64,000 nt of DNA. Origin: Blepharisma japonicum. Its lineage: Eukaryota > Ciliophora > Heterotrichea > Heterotrichida > Blepharismidae. Both the position numbers and the translations under genes were made by a program. Below, in pieces: positions 22,523-35,910 of this stretch. The first letter of the stretch is position 1. Every line of letters starts with the position of its first letter. The notes beneath the pieces are model-generated. The model made no database searches and was not told where the DNA came from. It was given only the letters and a program-made list of their open reading frames with translations. The stretch spans positions 30,782 to 94,781 of the forward strand of contig CATKHK010000129.1 in the NCBI GenBank assembly GCA_949751835.1, read 5' to 3'.

Positions 22523-25500
22523 ATGCTGCGACTCTCAATTAAATTTTGGCTTCCGATCTTTTGTGGAATTGTATCAGCCCAGTTCCTCAATGTTCCTATT
22601 TTATATAGTGAATATACACCGAAGTCTGTTATAGACATGATTTGAAAAGAATTTAATTGTCCAGATATCAGTTATGAAAGATGCCGTGGTAATCCCTATG
22701 CGTTTTTCATACCTTTAGAAATAAATGACTTAAAAGATTTTGAAGAATTCATAGCAAGCCAAGATATCATTTTTCTTATGGATTGTACCCTTTCATCAAT
22801 CATAAGCTCCTATATTAGCTCCTATGCAGAAATTTATAGATTCATCCATCTCGTTTCGGGCTATACTCCCACTATTATTCCACCATTAACTTATTTCGCA
22901 GATACTTATATCACCGAATTCCGAAATGGAGCCATTTCTCTAGTAAAATATTTTGGCTTACAAAAAGTTGTTGTACTTCTGAGCCAAGAAAACTCAGAAA
23001 TGGATTTTCGAGTAGTCTCTGATATTGAAGTTGTTTTTGAAGCAATTCTTCCTCCTGGACTTTCTTATGAAACCATTTATATCATTGTTTCTAAGCAAAT
23101 TAAGCCACTTGGCATAAAAACTCTTATTATTGCAACTGATGAGTATCTTTCTAAATTAATTCAGCAGGCCATAATAGAAGCTGAGATGGATAAGGATGAG
23201 TATGTCTATATTTTTATCCATCAAAGTGCTTGAACTGCTTATCTTGAAGGATCATTTTTAATAGAAGATTACTGATGGATATCTAAAAGCTCTGAGGATT
23301 ATGCAGCTATATTGATTAATCATGTAACTAGTTTTCTGATGAGTCTTATGTATGTATATCCTATTACAGGGACATATTCATTATATACAATTTATGGATT
23401 TTTGTTAAGCCAAGTAAGTCTTCAAAGATTTTACTTTTTCAATATACAAGATAATGAAGTAAATTTGTTAGGAAATATCACTGATAAGATTGTTAATCCA
23501 TATGTTCCAATTACTTTTAAAGGTGGAATTATACCTGATAATTCAAAGATAAAACTTCCATTGAGTATTTCAGGTGGATATAATAATCCAGATGGATCCT
23601 CATATCTGTATAATGCAGAATGCCAATATGGGTCCATTAGTGCTGCTAATGATATTAATACTGATTTTAACATACTTGAGAATTTTGAGCTTGTTGTATA
23701 CAATATAACAGATTGTGGAGCTTCTTATTTTGATAGTGGGCACGCGAGTAAATGCTTTACTAATAATATAGATAATTTGGGCTATTTTCATGTCCCCTCT
23801 CAACAAACTTCTATGATTGATGGCACAATGACTGTTTTTAAAGCCTTAAATATTTCAGTACCTGTCCTAGGTGTTCAAGCTTCAACGTCATTAAACAATG
23901 ATTATTACCCTCAGTATACAAGTGTGTCATTTTCCAATATTTATACCGCAAATGCCATTGTTTTTCTTCTTGCTTCTTATAGAATCAACAGAATTTCCCT
24001 ACTTCACCTTGATACTCCTGCAGGCAAAAATTTTAAAAATCAGTTTTTAAGCCAAGCAGAAGCATATAAAATTGAAATTTTAAATAAAAATCAAGAAATT
24101 CCCAGTGCTTATAATGGGACTGATAAATCCATGCTTCAAGAGATTATTGATATAAAATCAAGATATGTCGTAATAGAAGTCACAAATGCTGAAGTTTTTC
24201 CAGTAATAAATGGATTTTATGACTTAGGAATGAGAAAAGGAGACCTTTATTTAATTTTTGCAGGAGGATTTAGTGTATCAAACTCTGATATCGTTGAAAG
24301 CGAGTATAAACAATTATTAGAAATTGCAGACGGATCTCTTTATATAACATTTTTATCATTCTATGGGCCATATGGAAAACAAATTTATTCAGAATTTGAG
24401 CAAAAGTATGGGCTTGTATATGATTATATGTGTCTGTTTTATGATGCAACCTTTTTAGGAGCCTATGCAATAGACTCAATGATAAGCCGAGGATTTAATT
24501 TAAATAGTTCAGGGATTGAAGAATGGATACGAAAAGTTCAATTTAGAGGATGCTCAGGAAATGTCCAAATAAGTAAGAGCGGAAATGACAGATCTACTAT
24601 AAAGATAGGAATTTATAATTTGAAATTAAATAACACAAGCTGGAATATTATATTGAGCGGAGTTCATGATCCTACCAAAGTGGTAGTTTTAGAAGCTTTG
24701 GCTGATGTTTCATGATATACTGAAAATGATGGGATTCTTCCAAGTGAGATTATTGGGGATGATTTATCATGCCCATTTAAACATGAGGAAGTAAGGTCCT
24801 TTTTATATGGATACTTAATTCTAGTTATCATTGGAGGGTCTTTTCTAATTTTTGACCTTTATTATCTCTACAAAAGTTACGATAACACTGTCTCAAGAAA
24901 GTTTTCACTGCTTCAGTGTAAAACTGAAGAGAATGTATTAGACCATTTACAGTATTTTATAATGATAATTGAGTGTCTGCAATACATCGCTATTGGCCCT
25001 AATTTTAAAAAGGTATTTCCTGACTTTTTTACAAGAATCACTAAAATTTCAACACTAGATCTACGAGGTTGAAATCAAAAATATGAATGGAAAATCTGAT
25101 ACCAAATAACCTTAATGGAGTCTATATTAGGTCTTTGGCTTGTTTTTCTAATTTTTAGTATTTTTGGTTTCTGGAGAAAATGGAAAATATCATTAATCAT
25201 CATAGTCAGTGAAATAGGAAAACTTTGCCTTCCTATTATAGGAGATATTTTATTTTTGCCTATGATTTGGTTTTTATTGTTAACTTTTCAATGCACAGAA
25301 AGCATAGGAGATAAGTTTACAGAGAGTTTTCATAATCAAGACTGTACTGTTTTTTGCTGAAAAGATGACCATATTAAGTATGCAGTTGGATCAGTTATTT
25401 CAATTTTGATTTATTTGCCTACAAGCTTATATTATAGGCCTACTTGAAAAGATAATACTGGGGATATGGTTTTTCACTTTAAAGAACAGCCTTATCATTC

Positions 25501-26002
25501 AGCTGTAAAAAGCTTTATGCAGATTGTTTTAGTTGTACTTAATGTTGTACTGTTGCCTTATAATGATACTGCCTATACAGTATCTTTTGTTTTTATTATT
25601 GGAGCTTTTGGAGCTTTTACATTATATAGAAAGCCTTATAACTATGATAGAGCTTCTCTATGATATAGCTTATTTATTTTTAGTTGTGTTTGGCTTTGAA
25701 TTTGTTGTGAGGTTGCAAGATTTAATGTGATTTTTTCTGAATGCATTGTGGGGGTTGGCTGGTTTTTATTAATTGTAATTGGAATTATTTATCAAAAGCG
25801 GAAACTTCCTTCATTTTTGGAGACTCCAAAAGGGCAAGATATTTTGAGGCTGTTTAAATTTCAATTATCTAGAAGATCACCTTTTCAAGCTGGAATTCAG
25901 TCATCTGCAGTATATAGTTATGTGGAATATAGCAGTGGTGGAGATAAAAAAAAGAGTGATTTTAATAGTGAAAATATTTCTTCTATAGGATTTTTGCATT
26001 AA
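22523..26002 (+). CDS. Receptor copy 2: tandem PBP1 domains plus nine-helix membrane protein
   Basis: This 1,159-aa protein is read from ATG 22523 through all in-frame TGA codons to TAA 26002. The signal peptide is FWLPIFCGIVSAQ. PBP1 domain 1 spans about aa 20-335 (LVKYFGLQKVVVLLSQE, IKPLGIKTLIIATDE) and domain 2 about 345-740 (KLPLSISGG, SVSFSNIYTANAIVFLLA, FRGCSGNVQISKSGNDRS). Predicted helices lie near aa 757-782, 804-826, 858-882, 890-922, 950-971, 993-1013, 1016-1034, 1046-1073 and 1075-1091. The cytosolic tail contains TPKGQDILRLFKFQLS. With a cleaved signal and nine helices, the ligand domains are outside and the tail inside. It is the first of five head-to-tail copies. Confidence 0.88.
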
Positions 26003-26629
26003 TGCAATTATATACTTAGAAGCAAAAATAATTTTAAATAAATATAATTGATCGTTTTAAAGCTATATTCCTAAAGAAAAATAATTTTCTTTAATCTATT
26101 TGAAAGTAATATATAAAATTAAAAAAGAAAAATTTTAATTTATTTAAAATTTTGACTATTTTAAATTGGAGAATTCCCCTTAAAGCATTATGCTATGAAT
26201 AGTTGATGCAATGACATATAAAGCAACATATAAAAAATTCAAAATTTATAATTATATTTCTAATATTTTAATTTTATTAAGGATTTGGAAGAATTTTTAT
26301 TAAAATTAAATAAATGTTAAAATAAATATATTATAGTCAATTTAAATTTTAGTTGTTGTTGTTTTATGTCCTCTCTCAACTATTGAACTATATCGCTTGC
26401 CTTTTATAAAAGAAATAAATTATTACACGTTTTGAAAATCCTTAAGGTTATTCAAACTATCTCCTAAAAATGGGTGATGATTTTTGGCTATAATGGAGTT
26501 TTTATAATTTAAAAGAATTTCGTTCATAATTATTTAAAATAATGAGACCCTCAAATATAAAAATTTAAGTCATTTAATTTAAAAATTTGTTTTTATATGC
26601 TGATAAAATAATATTCAGTAATTTTATCA
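26003..26629. other. Spacer between receptor copies 2 and 3
   Basis: AT-rich DNA with no supported gene. A short open frame at 26587-26802 in another frame is a shadow of the start of copy 3. Confidence 0.6.
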
Positions 26630-29600
26630 ATGTTACAGATAATTATCAAGCTGAAATTTTGATTATTCAATTTCGTTCTATGTCAATATCTAAATGTTCC
26701 AATTTTATACAGCCAATTCACTCCTATCTCTATACAAGACATTATTATAAATCAGTATTATTGTCCAGATCTAAGCTTCGAGCCATGCAAATCGAATCCT
26801 AATGCGTTTTACATTCCAATTGAAATAAATGATGTGAATGATTTTGAAGAGCTTATGGCTAATACAGACATCACATATTTATTTGACTTAACTTATTCAT
26901 CAATTATGAGCTATCATATAAGTGCATATACAAAACTTTATAACTTCATGCATTTAGTGTATGATTTTATTCCAGATAACCCTCCTCAGCTTACTTATTT
27001 TTCCGACACCCGAGAAAGCATTATAAGAGATGCTGGAGTGTCGTTTGTTAAACATTTTGGTTGCCAAAAAGTTGTGGTGTTTTTAAGTCAAGAGCTCTCT
27101 CAGATGGATTTTAAAGATGTAAGTGATCTCGAAATTGTATATCAAGCTGTGATTCCTTCAGGAATCTCATATGAAGCGATTTCTATTATTGTGTCAAAGG
27201 AAGTTAAACCTTTAGGAGTTAAAACCATTATTATTGCAACTAATGAGAATATTTCGAAATTAATACAAAAAGCAATAGAAGAGGCCAATATGGATCAGGA
27301 AGGCTATTTCTTTCTTTTTCTACATCAAAGTGCTTGGACTGCATACCTTGAAGGAGCCATTTTGATAGAAGAATATGACTGAACTCCTACAGGTGTAGAA
27401 AATTATATAGAAATTCAAATAGAAAGAACAACAGATTTTTTGCTAAAGTTTATGGATATGAGTCCAATACAAGGAACTTTCTCACTATACTCCTTTTATG
27501 CTATACTTGTTAATCAAATTAATATTGAAAGGTTTTATCTTTTTAATATCCAAAATAATGAACTAGTACCTATAGGAAATATCACCAACAATGTTGTCAA
27601 TTTACAGTCTTCTCCTATTTTTCCAGGAGGAACGACAATTATTCCAAATAATTCTAAGCTAAAAATTCCAATAAGCATAGCTGGAGGCACAAGCAATCCT
27701 GATGGATCCATATATGATTTTAATGCAATTTGTCAGAATGGGTCAATTTATGCTATGAATTATATAAACACAGATTCTGATATCCTTGAAAATTTTGAAC
27801 TTGCAATAAACAATATAGTAGACTGCGGGGCTTCTTATTTTGACAGTGCATATGTAACTAACTGCTACAGTAAACACTCGAATGATTTAGGGTATTTTCA
27901 TATTCCGCCTGAACCACTTTATATGGCAAAGGGTATATTAACAGTTTTTGAATCTCTCAATATCACAGTTCCTGTGATTGGTGTTAAATCTTCAGCTCTA
28001 ATGCAAAATAGTTACTATCCTCAATACACAAGCGTTACTTTTTCCAATACATATACAGCAAGTGCAGTTGTTTTATTATTATCGTCATTCGGAATTAAAA
28101 AATGTTCTTTACTCTATCTTGACACAGCTTGAGGCCAAAGTTTCAAAAATCAATTTATTAGTCAAGCCAAACAGTATAATCTCGAAGTTTTAAACAAAAA
28201 TCAAGCAGTTCCTCAAGGATATAATGGCACTGATAAAACAATTCTCCAAGAAATTGTTGATTTAAAGACAAGATATATCATTATGGAAGTTACAAATATA
28301 GAAAATTTTTCAATTATTGAAGCGTTTTACGATTTAGGAATGAGGAAAGGTGACCTTTATTTGGTATTAGGAGAAGGAGGCTTCAGTTCTTCAAATAGTA
28401 ATTTAAATACTGAATTATATAAAAAAGTAGCAGAAATTGGAGACAGAGCTCTTTATATGTCATCTTTGACATATTATGGGGCATTTGGAAAATCAATTCG
28501 TAAAAGATTTTTTGATGAATACGGGTTTGCAAATGACTATATGTGTCAGTATTTCGATGCAACTTATCTCGGAGCATATGCAATAGATTCAATGATAAAT
28601 AGAGGGATTAACGTAACAAGTCTAGGAATAGAAGAGTGAATAAGAAAGATCAAATTTATAGGCTGCTCAGGAAATGTGCAAATAAGCAAAACTGGGAGTG
28701 ACCGATCAACTATAAAAATCGGAGTATATAGTTTAAGATTAAACAGTACTAGTTGAAGTATCTCATTAAGTGGAATCAATGATCCTACTAAATCTGTATT
28801 TTATGAATCTATAAAAACAATTTTATGATATACTGATAATGATAATGTACTTCCCAGTGATATTATTGGGGATGACTTATCATGTCCATTTAAGCCTGAA
28901 GAAGCAAAACAATTTTTTTATGGTTATTTAGTTCTCATTATCCTTGGGAGTTCTTTTCTTATTTTTGATATATATTTGATATATAGGTTTTTTAAAAACT
29001 CTACAAACAATCAGATACCTATGCTTGTAGAAAAAGTTGAAATAAATATTTTTGATCAATCTATATATTTAGCGATGTTGATAGAATGTTTGCAATATAT
29101 ATCAATAGGTCCAGATTTTACTGATATAATGCCAGAATCTTTCACTAAATTTTCTAAAATTTCAATACTAGATATTAGAGATTTTATTCGAGCTAATAAT
29201 TATAAATTTTGGTACCAAATGGATATGATTTACTTTATTTCAACTTTATGAATAATTTTTCTTTTAAGAAAAATTTTTGATTGGTGAAGAAATTGTAAAC
29301 CTCGATTAATATCGATAATTATTGGGGTAGGGAGCTGTTTTCTATCAGTTATAGGAGATATTTTTTTCTTGCCAGTCATTTATTTTTTATTTTTGAATTT
29401 TCAATGCACAGAAAGTATAGGAAATAGCTTTGAAAAGAGTTTTCTTAACCAAGATTGTACGATTTTTTGTTGAAAAGGGGAGCATAAAAATTATGCCGCC
29501 TCCTCATTTGTATTCCTTTATTTGTACTTGCCTGCATGCTTATATTATCGACCGAATTGAAAAGATGAGTTTAAAAATATGCATTTCCATTTTAATGAGC

Positions 29601-30100
29601 AACCTTCAAATTTAATTGCTAAAAGCTTCCTGCAGATTGTACTAGTTATTCTAAGTACAACTCTTTTACCTTATTCCAAGATTGCCTTTAATATATCATA
29701 CACAGCAATAATAGCTGTTTTTGGAATTTATACATTGTTTAAGAAGCCGTTTAATTATGGAAGAGCTTCTCTATGATACACAATATTTATTTTTGGTTGT
29801 GTCTGGCTTTGAATTTGCTGTGAAATTGCTAAACTAAATTTAACATCAGCCCAAAGCGTTCTTGGAATTGGCTGGTTGCTGCTAGGACTTGCAGGAAATA
29901 TTTATCAGAGACTAAAACTTCCATCACTTTTGGAAGCACCTAAAGGACAAGACATTTTAAAACTGTTTAAATTTCAGTTTTCTAGGAAGTCACCTTCAGA
30001 GGCTGGAATTCAAGCTTACGTAAAGTATTATTATGTCGGCCAAGATAATCAAGATAACAACGATATTCATGAAAATTTCTCTCTTGAAATTTTGGATTAA
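26630..30100 (+). CDS. Receptor copy 3: tandem PBP1 domains plus nine-helix membrane protein
   Basis: This 1,156-aa protein starts at ATG 26630, which gives a hydrophobic leader (IIIKLKFWLFNFVLCQ) directly before the conserved YLNVPILYSQFTP. An upstream open reading in another frame was discarded. It has the same two PBP1 domains, nine helices and APKGQDILKLFKFQFS tail. Copy 3 is closest to copy 1 in domain 1 (for example DITYLFDLT, PDNPPQLTYFSDT). At 27335-27337 the conserved HQSAW Trp is TGG, whereas copies 1, 2 and 4-6 use TGA, which is direct evidence for the code. The region between 29251 and 29579 is continuous when TGA is Trp. Confidence 0.86.
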
Positions 30101-31812
30101 AAGTTCAAATGCTAGTTTTGATTTTACAAGATTTCAATTGGCAATAATTAAATAATTATTTTAATTAACCAGTAATACTTTGTAAATTTTATTTTAAATA
30201 GCTTTTCAATCAAATTTAATAAATACAAAAATTTGCCAAAAAATAAAGAATGGCTGGTATTCTGAATATAAAACTACTCACTTTTTCAAATTTATAAGAT
30301 TGAAAAAATTGATTATTCAAAAGAAGAAACACTTTTAAACAAAAAGAATGGTGAATATTCTCAAAGCAAATAAATGATCTTCAGGAACGGTAAAAACATT
30401 TATTTGCCATATAAAAAAGGGAAAGTTCAAAATTACAATGAATTCTTTGATCTGCAAATGAAAAAATAATTATTTTATCCTGCTCTCTGAGCGAAGATTT
30501 CTTGTCAAAAAGTATTGGCATTTCTAGATTTTGAATTAATAGCAGTACATTAAAAATGGTTAGAAGTCTAATTCATTCAAGCTAAATTTTAAGATAAAGA
30601 TATTTTCAGCTTATGATTATGTGCTTCCTATTTTCAGTTATTCATATGATTTAAAGTTAAGGAGATAATGTTTAAAGAAAGTTTAAAGATTAACTAAGAA
30701 TACCTAAAGTCTATTTTACAAGTTAGCCACTCTATAAATTTATTTAGAAATGTGGCAGTTTATCAATCAATGATGAATTATCATTATTTGATAGTAAATG
30801 TAATGGAATAAATTATTATTCTAACTTATAATAGTTAGTTCATTATATTTTTAAATATTTTTAATTAAAATATTTAAATTTAAGCAATTTATGATACAAA
30901 TGCTTAAATGTTTGTTTAAACATACCATTATCACTTTATAAAAAATCTATTATCTTCTCTAAGAAAGAATATTAATTATGCCAAGAATATTTGGTGTGTA
31001 GATCGATAAAATATAAATTAATTTAGAGGAATATGCTTATTTTTGTCAAAAGCACTTTCTATGTAATTCTAGAGAATAATGTATAATGATCTACTACTCT
31101 AATTTAAAGCATCATATAATTGTACTATTTTGATCATCTAATGTCTAGCTTTCTTGAGTTTCTATATGCATGAAAATAATTTAAGATTTAAGATTTCCCT
31201 TGATAACCTAAAATTGTGTTTCCTTGTGCCTAGACGTGATAACAGTCTTCTTTCTGAGCAATGGGCTTCTTCATCCAAAGACCTTTATTTAGAACTTCAA
31301 CTGTCTTCAGTCTAAGTATGACTCTTTTACAACTACCAAACAGGGAATGGTCAAAGACCCTCAAAGAGTGATAGACTACTCTCATTGGGACAGTTACATG
31401 AGAATTGCTCTTAACTGATTGCTATTTTAATTTATACATATAATTAATTAAGTATGTATCGTTTAGCGTCCAATACTATTATCTGTCCACTTTGTTCTTC
31501 AAGAGATGCTAATTTCATATAGACTTTATTTTTACCTCTTTGGGCCTGTTTTGTTTCCTATTTGTTTTAGCATAATTATTAAACTAGTTTAGATCTATTT
31601 TTAGTTTAATTATTAACTCTTAAAATCTACCTATAATTTATATAGTAATATACCTGGAGTGGCATGCAGTGAGTGCCACTCCAGGTAATATTCTATACTT
31701 GATTTTTTGTAACATGGTTAAAAGCATTTTTGATGATCAGTCATTTATCAGAAAATTTGAAAAATCTATTTGATAACATTTATTAAGTTGAATAAATATA
31801 ATTTAAAAGTAA
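30101..31812. other. Long spacer between receptor copies 3 and 4
   Basis: It is mostly AT-rich. A less AT-rich patch at about 31200-31440 contains a short minus-strand open frame of about 50 codons without recognisable similarity. A perfect hairpin lies at 31651-31687. From about 31693 the sequence belongs to the 4.1-kb duplication shared with copy 5. Confidence 0.55.
31651..31687. repeat. Perfect 14-bp inverted repeat with 9-nt loop
   Basis: The left arm TACCTGGAGTGGCA (31651-31664) and the right arm TGCCACTCCAGGTA (31674-31687) are exact reverse complements around the loop tgcagtgag. The GC content of the stem stands out against the AT-rich flanks. It could be a structured RNA, a palindromic scar of a mobile element or a protein-binding site. 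Confidence 0.85.
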
Positions 31813-34800
31813 ATGCTACTGTTCTATTATGAAATTTTTATTCTGCTGCTTCTTACAATAGCTTCAGGCCAATACCTCAATATTGCTGTTGCATATAGTA
31901 AATCGACACCAAAGGAGATAGTAGAATTAATAAGAACTAAATTCAATTGTCCAGATCTTGCCCATGAATGATGTTTTGGAAACTCCTTAGCATTTTACAC
32001 ACCTGTTGAAATAAATGATTTAAAAGATTTTGAAGAATTCATAGAGAATCAAGATATTTCTTACCTTGTAGATTTTACACTTTCATCATTACTAAACTTT
32101 TATATGTCCTCCTATGCAGAAACATATCAATTTTTAGATGTAATCCCTGACTATAACCCAGGTGTTGTTCCTCTATATGCAACTTATGTCAATGGTCACG
32201 CCACCTCTTTAAGGGATTCAGCAATTGCTCTAGTAAAATATTTTGGCTTACAAAAAGTTGTAATTCTTACGAGCCAAGAAAATGTAAAAATGGGCTTTGA
32301 TAAAGTATCAGATGTTGAAGTAGCATTTTATATAATTCTTCCACATGGTCTTTCATATGAAGCCATTTATATCATTGTTTCTAAGCAAATTAAACCACTT
32401 GGTGTAAAAACAATTATTATTGCGACCGAAGAGAACTTGGCTAAACAAATTCAGAAAGCGGTAATAGAGGCTGAGATGGATAAGGATGAGTATGTTTACA
32501 TTTTAGTCCACCAAAGTGCATGAGCTGCTTATCTCGAAGGGGCATATTTAATAGAAGACTATGCCTGAATGATGAAAAGTTATTTGGATTATGCTGAGTT
32601 TTATGGTAGTCAAGCAGCATATTATATGATGCGATGGATGTATCAAAATCCTACACATGGAGCAATTTCTGAATATTCAATGTATATGTTTTTGGCTAGC
32701 CCAAATACTAATAATCCTGAAAGATGCTATTTTTATGTTATGCAGAATAATGAAGCTTACCTTTTAGGACTTATCTATCTTAAGGTTGTATACCCATATG
32801 AACCAATACCCTTTAAAGGAGGTATTCCACCTGATAACTCTAAGATAAAACTTCATATCAGTATTTCAGGCGGAAGTACAAATCCAGACGGATCTTCCTA
32901 TATTTATAATAAAGACTGTCAATATGGATGAATATGTGCCGTAAATGTTATTAATACAGAGTTTAGCATACTTGAAAACTTTGATCTCATTATTAATAAT
33001 ATAACAGAATGTGGAGTTTCTTATTTCGATAGTGATTATGCCAGTAAATGCTTCAATGACCATTTAAAAGACTTAGGCTATTTTCATGTTCCCTCTCAAC
33101 AAATTTCTATGATTGATGGCACACTGTCTACTTTTAAGTCATTAAATATTTCAGTCCCAGTTCTTGGCATTCAGGATTCAGCGTCTCTGCACAATGATTA
33201 TTACCCTCAATATACAAGTATATCATTTTCTAATACCTATACAGCAAGTGCAATAGTATTTCTTCTGGCTTCTTACAGAATTAATAAAGTTTCAATACTA
33301 TACCTTGACACTGCTTCGGGCAGAAATTTTAAAAATCAATTTTTAAGGCAAGCAGAGGCATATAATATTAAAATTTTAAATAAAAATCAAGCAATTCCAG
33401 TTGGTTATAATGGCACTGACGCATCAATGCTTCAAGAAATTATAGATATAAAATCAAGATATGTCATTTTAGAAGTTACTAATACTGAAGTATTTTCAAT
33501 TATAGACGGCTTTTATAATTTAGGGATGAGGAAAGGGGACCTTTATTTGATTTTTGCAGGAGGGATAAGTGTTTCAAACTCTGATATAAATGAAAGCAGA
33601 CATAATCAATTACTAGAAATTGTAGACGGCTCTCTATGTATTACATTTTTATCATTTTATGGGTCATATGGAAAACAAGTGTATGAAAAACTTCTGAAAG
33701 AATATGGATTTGCTTATGATGATATGTGCTTATTTTATGATGCGACCTATCTTGGAGCTCTTGCACTAGACTCGATGATAAATAGAGGATTTAATTTAAT
33801 TAGCACTGGAATTGAAGAATGGGTAAGAAGAGTTTATTTCACAGGGTGCTCAGGAAAAGTTCAAATAAGTAAGAGTGGAGTTGATCGATCTACTATAAAG
33901 GTAGGAGTCTATAATTTGAGGTCGAATGGTACCAGCTGGGATATCATTTTAAGCGGAATTTATGATCCTACCAAAGTAGTTGTTTTAGAAGCCTTAGATG
34001 ATGTTACATGGTACACTGATAATAACGGGGTTCTCCCAAGTGAAATTATTGGTGATGATTTACCATGTCCGTTTAAGTCTGAAAAGGTTAGGTCATTTAT
34101 TTATGGATACTTAATTCTATTTATTATTGGAGCATCTTTTCTAGCTATTGATTTATTTTTTCTCTATAAAATTCTATCACAAAAAAAATTGAAAAAGCAC
34201 TCAATTCTTAATTGCAAAACAGAAGAAAACATCCTTGATAACTTACAGTATATTATCATAGCAATCGAATGCTTGCAATACATAGCTATTGGTCCAAGCT
34301 ATAATGACATGTTTCCTGATTCTTCGAAAAGGGTTATTAAAATAGCAACACTCGATTTTAGAGGGTGAAATTTAAAATATGATTGGACAATCTGATACCA
34401 AATAACATTAATGGATTGTATTTTAGGCATTTGACTTATTTTTTTGGTTTTGAGGATTACTACTTTCTTGAGAAGATGTGAAACTACATTGGTCACAATA
34501 ATCAACGAAATTAGCCAAGTGTTTCTTCTTTGCATAGGGGATATTTTATTTTTACCAATGATATGGTTTTTATCATTGACTTTTCAATGCACAGAAAGTA
34601 TTGGAGATAATTTTACAGACAGTTTTCATAATCAAGATTGTACCGTTTTCTGTTGGCAAGATGATCATACTTATTATGTCATTGGGTCAGCTTTTGCGAT
34701 CTCACTTTATTTGCCTGTATGTATATATTATCGGCCTTCTTGAAAAGATGATATTGGAAACTTGATTTTTCATTTTAAAGAGCAGCCTTACCATTCAGTC

Positions 34801-35830
34801 ATCAAAAGTTTTATACAAATAGTTTTAGTTGTTTTGAACCTCATCCTTTTGCCTTATTCAGATGCTGCTTATTCGGTATGCTTTATTATTATTATGGCAA
34901 GTTTTGGAATTTTTACATTATATAAGAAACCATATAGCTATGACAGACCTTCCCTATGGTATACCATATTTATATTTTGCTGTTCCTGGCTTTGAATTTG
35001 TTGTGAAATTGCAAAAGCTAATGTGATTTTTGCTCAATGCACTTTAGCGGCTGGCTTACTTTTGTTAGGAATTATAGGATTGGTTTATCAGAGACTCAAA
35101 CTTCCATCATTTTTGGAAGCTCCCAAAGGGCAAGATATTTTGAAGTTATTTAAATTTCAACTTTCTAAGCAGTCACCTTCTGAAGCTGGAATCCAAGCTT
35201 CTATGAAGTATATTTATATTGACCAAGATTCCAAGGACAATAGCAAAAGCGACAATTATCGTGAAAATTGCTCTCCAATATTTTCAGATTAGATTTATAA
35301 GTCATTAATTTAAATTTAAAGAGTTTATGATTAATTAAATGATCCTTTTTATAGCTTGTTCAATTTAAATGGGAGACTTAGACTGGACTTTTATATACTT
35401 GACGGAATTAAGTTGATTTGATCAAGAGCTGCAAGTACATTAGTCGAAATTTGAATGCTTGAGTTGACATATCTCAGATTAAAATCAGTACTGTCAAATT
35501 CTGGCAGTAGAGAAACCCTAAGAAGGGTGGAATTGGATGGGTAACGTGTATTAGGCGTAATCGAGACTTATTTTAATAAATTATATGCGTTTATATAGAA
35601 GCTCCAGAAAACTAGGCGTTAGATGATCAAAATAGTTCATATATAAAGGTTTAAATTCGAGATGTAACTTATTATACATATTTATTGTATTTTCTTCTAT
35701 GGAATTTCTAGTTTTGTCTAAGAGTCTCTTGAATAGTATAATAGTCTCTATTTTTTGTGATGTATTAAAAATATTTGGCAGCTTCAGAATTTTTCATGAG
35801 TTATATGTTTTCTTTATAAATCTTAAGCCC
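31693..35830. repeat. 4.1-kb segmental duplication, left copy (contains receptor copy 4)
   Basis: The whole block, including about 120 bases upstream and 540 bases downstream of receptor copy 4, matches about 38060-42205. Differences are scattered substitutions and a few small indels. The right boundary is near 35830 (agttatatgttttctttata), after which the two flanks diverge. Confidence 0.85.
31813..35292 (+). CDS. Receptor copy 4: tandem PBP1 domains plus nine-helix membrane protein
   Basis: This 1,159-aa protein runs from ATG 31813 to TAG. The leader is EIFILLLLTIASGQ. Domain 1 is more diverged from copies 1-3 (ETYQFLDVIPDYNPG), while domain 2 keeps KLHISISGG, SISFSNTYTASAIVFLLA, YDATYLGALALDSM and FTGCSGKVQISKSGVDRS. 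The helices and the tail APKGQDILKLFKFQLS are conserved. It is nearly identical to copy 5 and must be a recent duplicate. At 34366-34368 it has TGA where copy 5 has TGG. At about 32930 a TGA gives Trp where copy 5 has Ser (QYGW versus QYGS). Confidence 0.88.
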
Positions 35831-35910
35831 CAAAAAGTTTAATCTAAAAATTTTAGAATTAGAATTGTTTTGATGGCCTAAAGCCAAATTACATTTTTAT
35901 TAAAAGAATC
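35293..35910. other. Duplicated 3' flank of receptor copy 4
   Basis: There is no gene here. About 540 bases are shared with the 3' flank of copy 5. Inside are two short potential hairpins, ctgtcaaattctggcag and accctaagaagggt (35490-35530), present in both copies. Confidence 0.55.

Noticed and set aside
22523-26002. Class C GPCR identity for the receptors
   Set aside because: The extracellular domains fit, but about nine helices are predicted instead of seven and no cysteine-rich linker is seen.
35500-35525. Telomere-like CCCTAA motif marking a chromosome end
   Set aside because: A single CCCTAA occurs inside ordinary spacer and is not repeated.
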